A stretch of DNA of 64,000 bases, taken from positions 1-64,000 of the forward strand of contig NZ_JAJEWJ010000006.1 in NCBI RefSeq assembly GCF_020687765.1, in the 5' to 3' direction. Under the pieces are notes generated by a model. The model was not told where the DNA came from and made no database searches. It was given only the letters and a program-made list of their open reading frames with translations. Positions 9,776-19,095 of the stretch are shown piece by piece; the first letter of the stretch is position 1, and each line of letters starts with the position of its first letter. This DNA comes from Sphingobacterium sp. FBM7-1. GTDB lineage: Bacteria; Bacteroidota; Bacteroidia; Sphingobacteriales; Sphingobacteriaceae. Position numbers and translations under genes: made by a program.

Positions 9776-11422
9776 TTATTCTTGTAGAAAAACGGTTTCT
9801 CCCGCGATTACGGTACGTATTGTTTTTATACCGCGTAGTTGATTGTCGGGAGCTGTCATAATATCGTCGCTTAATATAACGAAATCTGCATCTTTCCCCC
9901 GTTCAATGCTACCCCTTTTCTTCTCTTGGAAACATGCAAACGCCGCCCATATCGTCATTCCGCGGAGAGCTTGTTCTCTTGTAACGGCATTTTCCATTTG
10001 AAAACCTCCCGTCGGGAATCCGTTTTGATCTACGCGGGTTACAGCAGCGTGGAATCCGTACAGGGGATTAAAATGTTCTATAGGAAAATCACTTCCTAAG
10101 GCTAACTTACCGTAGTGATGCAATAATATATTATAAGCGTAAGCATTCTTTATCCGGTCAGGCCCTAAACGGCTCGCTGCCCAGTACATATCGGAAGTAG
10201 CATGTGTTGGCTGAACAGAGGGAATAATGTTGAATCGTGCAAATTTTTCAAAATCAGTAGGAGAGACTACTTGCGCATGTTCGATTCGCCATCGTCTTTT
10301 CCCGTCGCCTTCCAAATATTTACCGTAAATATCTAATACCAATCTGTTTGCCGCATCTCCGATGGCATGGGTGCTAACCTGAAAGGGCGTTTTGGCTATT
10401 TTTTTAATAATATTATCTAAGATTTCAGGCTCTTGCAAAAGAAAGCCACGACTAAGGGAATCGTCACTATAAGGTTCTAGTAAATAGGCGCTACGAGAAC
10501 CCAACGCTCCATCAGCCATCAGCTTAACAGAACGGATTGTTAGGCGTTCAGATTCGTATATACCTTCTTTAATATACCTTTCAATATCACGGATACTTCC
10601 ACCAATCATCGCGTAGTTTCTTATCTTTAAAGAATCTTGCTGATAAAATTTCTTTAGATGCTCTAATGCTTCTAGAGACATGCCGGCATCTACAATTGAC
10701 GTTAGTCCAACAGAGAATAAAGAATCCTGCGCTTTGCGTAGGGCTGATAGTAAATGGGATTCTTCCGGCACTGGTATGTGCCGCGAAACCAATTTTACAG
10801 CGTTGTCCATCAAAAGGCCGGTCAAGTTCCCCATGCTATCGACCGCCATCCGCCCTCCCGGGACGGAACGTATGGTGTCTAATTGAGCGATATGCAGCGC
10901 TTGGCTATTTACTAAAGCTGTATGGTGGTCAACGCGTGATAGAAAAACGGGGGTTTCTGGAAAATATTTGTCCAGACTATCTTTTGTCGGAAAACGCTTA
11001 TTTTCCCACAGGTTCTGATCCCATCCCGATCCAATAATCCACCGCTGATCCGGATTATTGCGTTGATAAGCAGTAAGCTTTTCGAGTATTTCATCAAAAG
11101 ATTTGGCTCCATGCAAATCGATACGTTCGAGCGCTTCTGCTAACATTAAAAAATGTCCGTGAGCATCATAAAATCCAGGATATATAGCCTTTCCTTCTGC
11201 ATCAATGACTTCCTTCGCTACATATTTACTTTGGATTTCTCTGGAGGTGCCCATATCTACAAATATGCCTCCTTTTATAGCAAATGCCTCTTTTAGGGAA
11301 AATACGGAGTCTACGGTATAAACTTTTGCATTATAGACAATAAGGTCAACCTCTTTATTGGTTGTACACTGCACCAAAAGAAAGGCTGAAGAAATGAGCA
11401 ATATAGTTTGAATCAACTTCAT
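9776..11422 (-). CDS. Lipoprotein amidohydrolase, YtcJ-like
   Basis: A metal-dependent hydrolase of the amidohydrolase 3 (YtcJ-like) family, substrate unknown. The ATG at 11422 is chosen because the encoded start is a lipoprotein signal (KLIQTILLISSAFLLVQC with a lipobox Cys). An upstream in-frame start would run through a hairpin terminator. Metal-site features are visible: DAHGHF near the N-terminus, HHTAL, STHAIGDAAN, RIEHAQ and LGSDFPIE near the C-terminus. It is about 548 residues, normal for the family. The signal suggests envelope location, which is less usual for these enzymes. It lies downstream of the bacilliredoxin gene but is separated by a terminator. Confidence 0.88.
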   Translation of the reverse strand: MKLIQTILLISSAFLLVQCTTNKEVDLIVYNAKVYTVDSVFSLKEAFAIKGGIFVDMGTSREIQSKYVAKEVIDAEGKAIYPGFYDAHGHFLMLAEALERIDLHGAKSFDEILEKLTAYQRNNPDQRWIIGSGWDQNLWENKRFPTKDSLDKYFPETPVFLSRVDHHTALVNSQALHIAQLDTIRSVPGGRMAVDSMGNLTGLLMDNAVKLVSRHIPVPEESHLLSALRKAQDSLFSVGLTSIVDAGMSLEALEHLKKFYQQDSLKIRNYAMIGGSIRDIERYIKEGIYESERLTIRSVKLMADGALGSRSAYLLEPYSDDSLSRGFLLQEPEILDNIIKKIAKTPFQVSTHAIGDAANRLVLDIYGKYLEGDGKRRWRIEHAQVVSPTDFEKFARFNIIPSVQPTHATSDMYWAASRLGPDRIKNAYAYNILLHHYGKLALGSDFPIEHFNPLYGFHAAVTRVDQNGFPTGGFQMENAVTREQALRGMTIWAAFACFQEKKRGSIERGKDADFVILSDDIMTAPDNQLRGIKTIRTVIAGETVFLQE

Positions 11423-11460
11423 GGGATGGCGTATGGAATCTTTGATATTAATCATCAAAT

Positions 11461-11494
11461 AAAAAGCTCTCCAATACAATACAGGAGAGCCTTT
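11461..11494 (-). terminator. Hairpin after the bacilliredoxin gene
   Basis: GGCTCTCC and GGAGAGC arms (about 11466-11472 with 11484-11491), flanked by A/T runs, form a hairpin between the bacilliredoxin stop and the amidohydrolase start. The T-run lies on the minus strand. One bulged base. Confidence 0.7.
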
Positions 11495-11518
11495 CATTCA
11501 AAAAATCAAAATATATGA

Positions 11519-11929
11519 CTAGCAGTGCTCGTCGAAAGCTGCGATCAAGTTATCTGCAATCATCTGCGCAGGCCGTCCTTCGATCATATGTCTTTCAATC
11601 ATGTGTACTAATTTTCCATCTTTGAATAAGGCCATCGCTGGCGAAGAAGGTGGGTAGGGAAGCATATACTCCCGTGCTTTATCTACGGCCTCTTTTTCCA
11701 TGCCTGCAAAAACAGTTACTAGTTTAGCAGGTTTTTTACCGTTTTCTACTGCAAACCGTGCCGCAGGACGCGCATTCGCTGCCGCACATCCGCAAACGGA
11801 GTTGACAACTACAAAGACCGTTCCTTCGGATGGAATGACGGTATCAACTTCTTCTCTGCTTTTTAACTCTTGAAATCCCGCGTCTACCAACTCTTGGCGC
11901 ATAGGAGCTACTAAATATTCTGGATACAT
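11519..11929 (-). CDS. BrxA/BrxB family bacilliredoxin
   Basis: A small thioredoxin-fold protein of the YphP/YqiW (DUF1094) family. In Bacillus these remove bacillithiol from mixed disulfides. The family motif CGC is present as Cys46-Gly-Cys48 in NSVCGCAAANARPA, and the protein ends in a Cys (136). Its 136 residues fit the family. Whether this organism makes bacillithiol cannot be seen here. A -7 element at 11989-11996 drives it divergently from ahcY. Confidence 0.92.
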   Translation of the reverse strand: MYPEYLVAPMRQELVDAGFQELKSREEVDTVIPSEGTVFVVVNSVCGCAAANARPAARFAVENGKKPAKLVTVFAGMEKEAVDKAREYMLPYPPSSPAMALFKDGKLVHMIERHMIEGRPAQMIADNLIAAFDEHC

Positions 11930-11988
11930 CTCTCTTAAAGTATATGTTAAAAAATACAGGCAACTCTTTATTTCGTGCTACCGTTAAA

Positions 11989-11996
11989 CAAAGATA
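11989..11996 (-). promoter_or_regulatory. -7 element of the bacilliredoxin gene
   Basis: TATCTTTG on the minus strand matches TAnnTTTG, 59 bases upstream of the ATG at 11929. Confidence 0.5.
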
Positions 11997-12069
11997 GCGG
12001 ATTATCGTTCGCTAATCAAGATGTTATCCTCAAGATAATGTCAGATTTAAGGGAATAATGTGTATTCTT

Positions 12070-12100
12070 TTTGATTTGACTTGGGTATCAGCTATTTTTG
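12070..12100 (+). promoter_or_regulatory. Promoter of ahcY, full TTTG-N19-TATTTTTG
   Basis: TTTG at 12070-12073 and TATTTTTG at 12093-12100, 19 bases apart, fit the Bacteroidota sigma consensus very well. The element overlaps an upstream in-frame ATG (12098), so the ATG at 12125 is the real start and the leader is short, which leaves no room for a riboswitch. Confidence 0.75.
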
Positions 12101-12124
12101 TGTTTCTCTAAAATTATAATAACT

Positions 12125-13441
12125 ATGTCAACAGTTGAAACAACGTATGTTCCTTACAAAGTAAAAGATATTTCTTTGGCGGAGTGGGGAAGAAAAGAAA
12201 TAGAATTGGCCGAAGCGGAAATGCCCGGATTAATGAGTCTGCGCGAAGAGTACGGAACTTCCAAGCCGCTGAAAGGCGCTCGAATTGCAGGCTGTTTACA
12301 TATGACTATTCAAACTGCTGTTTTGATAGAGACTTTAGTGGAGCTGGGCGCAGAGGTGAGCTGGTCGTCTTGTAATATTTTTTCAACACAGGACCATGCT
12401 GCTGCTGCTATAGCTGCCGCTGGTATTCCTGTATACGCATGGAAGGGATTAACAGAGGAAGAGTTTAACTGGTGTATTGAACAAACCTTGTTTTTCGGAG
12501 AAGACCGTAAGCCATTAAATATGATCTTGGACGATGGTGGAGATTTGACGAATATGGTTTTTGATAAATTTCCGGAGTTAATCGACGAAATCAAAGGATT
12601 GTCGGAGGAAACAACTACCGGTGTCCATCGTCTTTATGAGCGATATAAAAAAGGCACGTTGCATTTGCCGGCTATTAATGTAAATGACTCTGTTACAAAA
12701 TCGAAGTTCGATAATAAATATGGTTGTCGCGAATCATTAGTAGATGCTATACGTCGGGCGACCGATTTAATGTTGGCTGGAAAGGTGGCAGTCGTTGCGG
12801 GTTACGGCGATGTGGGTAAAGGATCTGCGGAATCTTTGCGTTCGGCAGGTGTGCGTGTGATCGTGACAGAAATTGATCCTATTTGTGCATTGCAGGCGGC
12901 CATGGAGGGATACGAAGTGAAAAAAATGGCAGATGCGGTGAAAGAAGCAAATATCATTGTGACAACTACGGGTAATAAAGATATTATTCGTGCGGAGCAT
13001 TTTAAAGTGATGAAAGACAAAGCTGTTGTCTGTAATATTGGGCATTTCGATAATGAAATTGATGTCGCGTGGTTAAATAGCAATTACGGCACTACGAAAG
13101 TAGAGATCAAACCGCAAGTAGATAAATACACCATCGATGGTAGCGATATTATTTTACTGGCAGAAGGGCGTTTAGTGAATTTGGGGTGTGCTACGGGGCA
13201 TCCATCTTTCGTTATGTCAAATTCATTTACGAACCAAACGTTGGCTCAGATTGAGCTATGGGTTAATAGCGATCAGTATGAAAAGAAAGTGTACACTTTA
13301 CCCAAGCATTTGGACGAGAAAGTAGCTCGTTTACACTTGGCGCATATCGGGGTGGAGTTGGATACTTTAACGGAAGACCAAGCCACTTATATTGGCGTGA
13401 CCGTGGATGGACCGTATAAGCCAGAAGCGTACCGTTATTAA
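12125..13441 (+). CDS. ahcY: Adenosylhomocysteinase
   Basis: This enzyme reversibly cleaves S-adenosylhomocysteine to homocysteine and adenosine, clearing the product inhibitor of methyltransferases. The start at 12125 gives 438 residues beginning [20 protein letters not shown]. An ATG 27 bases upstream lies inside the promoter. Substrate-binding blocks ([30 protein letters not shown]) and the NAD-binding loop [10 protein letters not shown] are intact, and the C-terminus ends PYKPEAYRY as usual. Single-gene unit closed by a strong terminator. Confidence 0.97.
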   Translation: MSTVETTYVPYKVKDISLAEWGRKEIELAEAEMPGLMSLREEYGTSKPLKGARIAGCLHMTIQTAVLIETLVELGAEVSWSSCNIFSTQDHAAAAIAAAGIPVYAWKGLTEEEFNWCIEQTLFFGEDRKPLNMILDDGGDLTNMVFDKFPELIDEIKGLSEETTTGVHRLYERYKKGTLHLPAINVNDSVTKSKFDNKYGCRESLVDAIRRATDLMLAGKVAVVAGYGDVGKGSAESLRSAGVRVIVTEIDPICALQAAMEGYEVKKMADAVKEANIIVTTTGNKDIIRAEHFKVMKDKAVVCNIGHFDNEIDVAWLNSNYGTTKVEIKPQVDKYTIDGSDIILLAEGRLVNLGCATGHPSFVMSNSFTNQTLAQIELWVNSDQYEKKVYTLPKHLDEKVARLHLAHIGVELDTLTEDQATYIGVTVDGPYKPEAYRY

Positions 13442-13460
13442 AATAACAAATATATCCTTT

Positions 13461-13494
13461 AAAAAAACCTGTCGATCGTTCGACAGGTTTTTTT
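13461..13494. terminator. Bidirectional terminator between ahcY and the NadR-like gene
   Basis: A 15-bp perfect stem (13461-13475 with 13480-13494) with loop TCGT has A-runs and T-runs outside the CCTGTCGA core, so it works in both directions. The minus-strand stop codon begins at its edge. Confidence 0.9.
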
Positions 13495-14035
13495 ATAAAA
13501 TAATCATTGCTTCGCCGTGTTCGAGTCTAGCTTCGCCCACCCCCGAAACAATTTTATACGGAGCATTTAGTGCCGCTAGTTCTTTTTTCCAAACCGTCAT
13601 AAAGTGTTCCCGTTGCAGCGGGAAATCCCTTAACGGATCATCTTCCCACGGTAAATCGATATCCATGAGTAAATACAAGTCGTATTTTCTTGATTTGATT
13701 TCTTCAGTTACTTCTGTAGGCGTATTCCCGAAAAGGTGATCACACCAGATTTTCACGGTAAGGATGGTCGTGTCGCAGACTAATATATTATTTTGGGCTA
13801 ACGGAATCAATGATTCTTCTAAGGCAACTTGCCCGTAGAACATATTCACTTCATCTTGTAGCGTATATTTTCTGTTCAGATTCTTGCAGTAATAGCGTGC
13901 GAACTCTGGAACGCATACCGTTCCGAGAACCTGTGCAAGATGCTGCGCCATTGTCGATTTTCCCGTTGATTCCGGACCGACAATCGCGATTTTTTTAATA
14001 TCACTCAATGTATAACTGTTTTTACAATTATACAA
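13493..14035 (-). CDS. NadR-like P-loop ATPase (AAA_28), probable nicotinamide riboside kinase
   Basis: The protein resembles the ribosylnicotinamide kinase half of NadR. The P-loop GPESTGKST is close to the N-terminus, and a Walker B/lid region with DTTILTVKIWCDHLFG follows. It lacks the NMN adenylyltransferase and HTH parts of full NadR. The start is uncertain: no ATG precedes the P-loop in frame, so a TTG is used, either at 14035 or at 14008. It is the second gene after the YkuK-family gene with a gap of 24 bases, so they are probably co-transcribed. Family assignment is good; the exact substrate is inference. Confidence 0.78.
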   Translation of the reverse strand: MYNCKNSYTLSDIKKIAIVGPESTGKSTMAQHLAQVLGTVCVPEFARYYCKNLNRKYTLQDEVNMFYGQVALEESLIPLAQNNILVCDTTILTVKIWCDHLFGNTPTEVTEEIKSRKYDLYLLMDIDLPWEDDPLRDFPLQREHFMTVWKKELAALNAPYKIVSGVGEARLEHGEAMIIL

Positions 14036-14059
14036 AACCTGTCTAAAGAATGCAATCGA

Positions 14060-14533
14060 TTATTGCACGATCTTATTGGCGCAATTTGTACTGGCGAAGG
14101 ATTCAGGCTTCGCACGAAACTGGAACCCCATGCCCAGAATATATCCCATGGCCTCTTTTAAGGCAATATTGGATTCGAAACTGGGATTAGTATTGATGTC
14201 GGCGTGTACTTCAAGGTCGATATGGTATAAGTCTAGTATGGGACATAATTGGTAAGCGATGTCGATCGATTTTTGGACTTCGGTAAGCATACGTTCTTTA
14301 ATACCTAGCCGACGGGTAATTTTGTCGCGGTTGATGAACATAAAGCCCCCTTTATGTTCGCGAAGGAAAACGATAACTGTGGCAAACTCGACGATGCCGC
14401 GTTTTACCTGCGAATCCGTGCCGATATACACTTTAAGTCGATTGCCGAGAGCGCTTTCCCTTTGAATGATGTCTTCAACGGCATCGATGATAGACATACG
14501 GATTTTTTCGCCATTGTACTTTTGCCAAACCAT
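14060..14533 (-). CDS. YkuK family (DUF458) RNase H-like protein
   Basis: A 157-residue protein of the YkuK/DUF458 family, which has a ribonuclease H-like fold and no settled function. Typical motifs are VYIGTDSQ near residue 36, with a likely metal-binding Asp, and HADINTNPSF near residue 112. It starts at ATG 14533 and probably forms an operon with the NadR-like kinase downstream. Nuclease activity has not been shown from this sequence. Confidence 0.8.
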   Translation of the reverse strand: MVWQKYNGEKIRMSIIDAVEDIIQRESALGNRLKVYIGTDSQVKRGIVEFATVIVFLREHKGGFMFINRDKITRRLGIKERMLTEVQKSIDIAYQLCPILDLYHIDLEVHADINTNPSFESNIALKEAMGYILGMGFQFRAKPESFASTNCANKIVQ

Positions 14534-14617
14534 AGTTGATGATATTTTTGAATAAATATAAAGTTACACTGTTCATTATGTGTTAATTACGTTTTATGTT
14601 TTTGTTATCCGTTTAGT

Positions 14618-15262
14618 TTATTCTTTATTTCCATAAGCCAAATCTCCAGCGTCGCCTAGCCCAGGAACAATGTAGGATTTGGAGGTCAGTTCATTGTCCA
14701 CATCGCCTACCCAAAGGTGTGCCTCTGGTAGAAAAGCACGGACGTGTTGTATGCCTTCTTCAGAAGCGATAGCCACTGCAATATGTAGCTCTTTGATTGA
14801 ATACTCAGCGAGTAAATCCTTGCAACACAGCACCAAGCTCTGACCCGTAGCGAGCATGGGGTCGATCATGATCAGGGTTCTGTCATCCAGATTAGGGGTG
14901 TTGACGTATTTTTTGTGGACTTCCATCTCTCCACTTTTTTTGGTATGCCGATACGCGGCTAAAAAGGCACTGTCGGCATGATCAAATACGTTCAGCATGC
15001 CCTGGTGGAAAGGTAGTCCCGCCCTAATGATTGTTGCCAAAACAGGTTGCTCCAGTAAGACACTATGGGAAGCAGTACCTAATGGCGTTTGAACAGTAAG
15101 AGGTTGGTAATCGAGCGTTTTGCTGATCTCGTAAGCGATAATTTCTCCTAGACGTTCGAGGTTTCGTCTAAAGCGCATTCTATCTTTTTGTATATTGATG
15201 TCACGCAATTCTACCAAATAATGGTTGGCAATACTGTTTTCTTTTGTAAGGATCGTTACCAT
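14618..15262 (-). CDS. upp: Uracil phosphoribosyltransferase
   Basis: Salvage enzyme that joins uracil and PRPP to give UMP. The PRPP-binding loop is seen as MIDPMLATGQSL (about residue 131), and the C-terminal uracil site is present as IVPGLGDAGDLAYG. Its 214 residues fit the family. It is transcribed away from uvrB. Confidence 0.96.
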   Translation of the reverse strand: MVTILTKENSIANHYLVELRDINIQKDRMRFRRNLERLGEIIAYEISKTLDYQPLTVQTPLGTASHSVLLEQPVLATIIRAGLPFHQGMLNVFDHADSAFLAAYRHTKKSGEMEVHKKYVNTPNLDDRTLIMIDPMLATGQSLVLCCKDLLAEYSIKELHIAVAIASEEGIQHVRAFLPEAHLWVGDVDNELTSKSYIVPGLGDAGDLAYGNKE

Positions 15263-15343
15263 AGCTTTATATTTGATATCAGCAATTTAGTGATTTAAGC
15301 GCCTTTTTCCTAACTTTATATTTCCATAAACGGAAGATTCTAC

Positions 15344-17386
15344 ATGAAATTCAATTTAACGTCGGAATATAAGCCTACGGGAGATCAACCTCAGGCCATC
15401 AAAGAATTGGTAACAGGTGTGCAGGAAGGCGATCAGTACCAGACACTATTAGGTGTGACCGGCTCGGGTAAAACTTTTACCGTTGCAAATGTCATACAGG
15501 AGACTCAGCGTCCCGCATTGATTTTAAGTCACAACAAAACACTAGCCGCACAGTTGTATGGAGAATTCAAACAGTTCTTTCCAGAAAACTCGGTCAATTA
15601 TTTCGTGTCCTATTACGATTACTATCAACCAGAAGCTTTTATCGCCTCTTCGAACACCTATATCGAAAAAGATTTAGCTATTAACGAGGAGATTGAAAAG
15701 CTACGGCTGGCAACCACGTCCGCGTTGATGTCGGGTCGCCGAGATATCATTGTTGTATCTTCCGTGTCCTGTATATATGGTATGGGAAATCCCGATGATT
15801 TTTCACGTTCTATTTTTCGTTTTTCGGTAGGAATTACGATCAGTCGAAACGCGTTTTTACATCGTTTGGTAGAGATACTTTACGCACGAACAACCGGAGA
15901 TTTCAAACGCGGCACTTTTCGTGTAAAGGGGGATATCGTGGACGTGTATCCGGCTTATTTAGATTACGCTTTCCGAATCTCATTTTTTGGTGATGAAATT
16001 GATGAGTTAAGTGAAATTGACCCGATTTCTGGACAAACCATATCACGCATGAATGATATCGCTCTGTTTCCGGCTAATTTGTTTGTAACCCCAAAAGAAA
16101 AGTTTACACAATCCATTTGGGCTATACAGGAAGAACTTGAGCAGCGTAAAGCACAATTAGAGGGGGACGGTAAATTGTTAGAAGCAAAACGCTTGGAAGA
16201 GCGGGTGAATTACGACTTGGAAATGATGCGTGAGTTGGGATATTGTTCAGGTATTGAAAATTATTCACGCTTTTTTGATGGCCGGCAAGCGGGCATGCGC
16301 CCATTCTGTTTATTGGATTATTTTCCAGACGATTATCTTTTAGTGATTGACGAAAGTCACGTTACGCTACCACAATTGCGGGCCATGTATGGGGGGGACC
16401 GCTCTCGGAAGATTTCGTTGGTCGAACACGGATTCCGGCTGCCAGCAGCGCTAGATAATAGACCGCTTAACTTTCCGGAGTTTGAGTCGCTAACGAATCA
16501 GACGATCTATGTTTCTGCAACACCAGGAGATTATGAATTGCAACAGACGGAGGGTGTCGTTGTAGAGCAGGTAATTCGTCCTACAGGTTTGCTGGATCCT
16601 ATAATCGAAGTGCACCCCGCGATTAACCAAGTTGATGATTTCCTGGAAGAAGTGGATAAAACTATTAAAGATGGCGGACGGGTGTTAGCGACCACATTAA
16701 CGAAGCGTATGGCGGAAGAATTAACCAAATACATGAGCCGATTGCACATTAAAGTTCGTTATATCCATTCGGAGATAAAAACCCTCGAGCGTGTGGAAAT
16801 ATTACGCGGCCTGCGATTAGGGGAGTTTGACGTATTAGTTGGTGTTAACCTACTTCGGGAGGGGCTAGATTTGCCCGAGGTGACCTTGGTCGCTATTTTG
16901 GACGCAGATAAAGAGGGATTCTTGCGTTCAGAGCGTTCACTGATCCAAACTATAGGAAGAGCGGCTCGTAACGACAGGGGTAGGGTTATCATGTATGCCG
17001 ATCAAATGACGGAAAGTATGCGGGTAACGATCGAAGAAACCAACCGCCGAAGAGAAAAACAGATGGCGTATAACGCAGCGCATGGAATCGTGCCGCGGAC
17101 AGTGGGTAAAACACGAGAGGAAATTTTAGAACAGACTTCGGTGGCTGACTTTAAACCTGGTGAAGCCAAGGCTTACGTGGAACCTGACGTTGCGTCTCTG
17201 ATAGCCGCTGATCCGGTAATGGAATACTTAGGGGAAAAGGAGATGAAAAAGGCGATTGATAATGTGCGGAAAAAGATGGAAAAAGCGGCCAAAGGTTTAG
17301 ATTTTTTGGAAGCGGCAAAGTTGCGTGATGAGATGTTCGCCATGGAAAAGCATTACAAAGAACGCTTTGGGAAAGAAATAAAGTAA
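15344..17386 (+). CDS. uvrB: Excinuclease ABC subunit B
   Basis: The damage-verifying helicase-like subunit of nucleotide excision repair. At 680 residues it has the Walker A GVTGSGKT (about residue 39), the beta-hairpin YYDYYQPEAF that inserts between strands, DESHVTLPQ (DEAH-like box), later helicase motifs (LREGLDLPEV and QTIGRAARN), and a C-terminal UVR domain (LDFLEAAKLRDEM) for contact with UvrC. uvrC lies about 10 kb downstream in the same direction; uvrA is not in the window. Confidence 0.98.
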   Translation: MKFNLTSEYKPTGDQPQAIKELVTGVQEGDQYQTLLGVTGSGKTFTVANVIQETQRPALILSHNKTLAAQLYGEFKQFFPENSVNYFVSYYDYYQPEAFIASSNTYIEKDLAINEEIEKLRLATTSALMSGRRDIIVVSSVSCIYGMGNPDDFSRSIFRFSVGITISRNAFLHRLVEILYARTTGDFKRGTFRVKGDIVDVYPAYLDYAFRISFFGDEIDELSEIDPISGQTISRMNDIALFPANLFVTPKEKFTQSIWAIQEELEQRKAQLEGDGKLLEAKRLEERVNYDLEMMRELGYCSGIENYSRFFDGRQAGMRPFCLLDYFPDDYLLVIDESHVTLPQLRAMYGGDRSRKISLVEHGFRLPAALDNRPLNFPEFESLTNQTIYVSATPGDYELQQTEGVVVEQVIRPTGLLDPIIEVHPAINQVDDFLEEVDKTIKDGGRVLATTLTKRMAEELTKYMSRLHIKVRYIHSEIKTLERVEILRGLRLGEFDVLVGVNLLREGLDLPEVTLVAILDADKEGFLRSERSLIQTIGRAARNDRGRVIMYADQMTESMRVTIEETNRRREKQMAYNAAHGIVPRTVGKTREEILEQTSVADFKPGEAKAYVEPDVASLIAADPVMEYLGEKEMKKAIDNVRKKMEKAAKGLDFLEAAKLRDEMFAMEKHYKERFGKEIK

Positions 17387-17399
17387 AATAACGGTAGCA

Positions 17400-17828
17400 T
17401 TATTTTTTCTCCTCATACAGGACCTGTTCTTGGTGAATTAACGACCAACAATGGTTTTCTTCAATTAACTGGTACTGCTTATTCGCATATAGGTGTGCGT
17501 TTACACCATTTAATAATACGCTTTCACGCTCTTCTTTTATGAAAAGTTCAGCTTGCTGCTTGGTAGCGTCTAACAAGACGAACGCTGCGGTTTCAAAATT
17601 CGTCGACGTGTCTGTAATGTTCATCGTAATGGTGCCTTCCCACGGGCGGATACAGTCTTCTTTGATTTTCGACCAAATATACCCAGCAGAGATTAAACAT
17701 CCATGATTGTCCTTCGCGCCGCCGATGGGCGCCAGCGAAGAAGCGGTGTCGTTAGCGGTCTCTTTTTTTCCGGAACTTTGACAGGACCAAAGTGCAGTTG
17801 AAATCAACGTCAGTATGATGTACTTCAT
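17400..17828 (-). CDS. Small lipoprotein of unknown function
   Basis: A 142-residue predicted lipoprotein. The signal ends in a lipobox (STALWSC, Cys16) followed by a Ser/Gly/Lys-rich linker. The mature part contains DNHGCLISAGYIWSKIKEDCIR, a motif I recognise from other Bacteroidota hypothetical lipoproteins without a family name, with two Cys that could form a disulfide. It converges on uvrB with a 13-base gap. No function can be assigned. Confidence 0.75.
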   Translation of the reverse strand: MKYIILTLISTALWSCQSSGKKETANDTASSLAPIGGAKDNHGCLISAGYIWSKIKEDCIRPWEGTITMNITDTSTNFETAAFVLLDATKQQAELFIKEERESVLLNGVNAHLYANKQYQLIEENHCWSLIHQEQVLYEEKK

Positions 17829-17955
17829 TATTTTAATCTTTTACGAATTGATGTTCATAAACCATACCAAGTCTGATTTAAATAAATGGATATTTACTAC
17901 ATTTACATTTCTTTTATACATTTTATACATTTTTTGTTTTCAATTGCTAAAATAA

Positions 17956-18990
17956 ATGAAAAAGCCAGTATTGGTTATAAAATTTGGTTCCGCTGCGATT
18001 ACGACCAAAGAGGGAGATGTGGACGAGCGTATCGTGTTGGAGATTGCACGGCAGGTAGCGCAGTTGCAGTCGAAATATAATATTGTTTTGGTATCGTCAG
18101 GTGCCGTTGCAGCGGGAAAAAAATACCTAAAGAATTATGACGGTAGTTTATCTGCCAGAAAGGCGGCAGCCGCTATAGGTAACCCCTTGCTCGTGCGTAC
18201 TTATAGCACGTATTTTAAACCTTTCCATATTGCCTTAGCGCAAAGCTTATGTGAACGGCAGCATTTTGCGAATCGCGCGCAATTTCTTCAGCTCAAAGAT
18301 ACGTATCATGAACTTTGGAAAAATAATATTATTCCTATCGCCAACGAAAATGATGTGGTGAGTAATAAAGAACTTAAATTTTCCGACAACGATGAGTTGG
18401 CAACTTTAATAGCAGTGGGGTTTGGGGCAGAGCAATTGCTCTTCAGTACTTCTGTACCGGGTGTTTTGGACAGTGAGGGGAAAGTTATTCCACAGATTTC
18501 GGTGATTAATAAAGAGGTTTTTTCGGTGGTGAAAAAAGAAAAGTCGGCTGTCGGTCTAGGCGGGATGACGTCTAAACTTAATTTTGCACGGCTTGCCAAT
18601 CAAATGGGTATTCAGACCGTTATTTTCAGCATGCAGACTCCCGACGGAATTTTAAAAGCTGTAGGGGGCCAAACAGGAACGATTTGTTTACCCCAGAAAA
18701 AAAAGGTATCTTCGAGAAACAAGTGGTTGGCGACAGGCAGTCTCATCAAAGCCTTAGTGCAGGTGGACGAAGGAGCAGCCCAGGCCATTCAGAACCGTAA
18801 AAGCCTACTAGCTGTCGGTGTTATGTCCATAAATCAAGCCTTAGAAACAGGTGAGGTGTTCCAGATTGCTAATGAAAAAGGGGAGGTTTTTGCGGTGGCG
18901 AAATCAAAAATTGATGTTGCGGACGTGGAGTCGTTTAGTCGCAAAAAAAACGTAGCTATTGCACATGCTGACGATATAGTACTCCTGTAA
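17956..18990 (+). CDS. proB: Glutamate 5-kinase
   Basis: First step of proline synthesis: phosphorylates glutamate to gamma-glutamyl phosphate. The amino acid kinase fold is clear (VLVIKFGSAAIT at the start, VSSGAVAAGKKY, IPIANENDVVS, LGGMTSKLNFARLA), and a C-terminal PUA domain follows (about residues 255-344). Its 344 residues are near the normal size. proA follows 105 bases later on the same strand, so the two steps are encoded side by side. Confidence 0.95.
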   Translation: MKKPVLVIKFGSAAITTKEGDVDERIVLEIARQVAQLQSKYNIVLVSSGAVAAGKKYLKNYDGSLSARKAAAAIGNPLLVRTYSTYFKPFHIALAQSLCERQHFANRAQFLQLKDTYHELWKNNIIPIANENDVVSNKELKFSDNDELATLIAVGFGAEQLLFSTSVPGVLDSEGKVIPQISVINKEVFSVVKKEKSAVGLGGMTSKLNFARLANQMGIQTVIFSMQTPDGILKAVGGQTGTICLPQKKKVSSRNKWLATGSLIKALVQVDEGAAQAIQNRKSLLAVGVMSINQALETGEVFQIANEKGEVFAVAKSKIDVADVESFSRKKNVAIAHADDIVLL

Positions 18991-19095
18991 ATTATTGGAG
19001 AATATACATAACGAACAGATAGAGAATGAATAGTTGTATAGACGGAAAAGAAGTCTGTACAGATGGTAACATAATAAAAAAGAAAGGGATTTTTG

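Noticed and set aside
12001..12124. SAH or SAM riboswitch before ahcY
   Set aside because: The good promoter at 12070-12100 leaves a leader of less than 20 bases.
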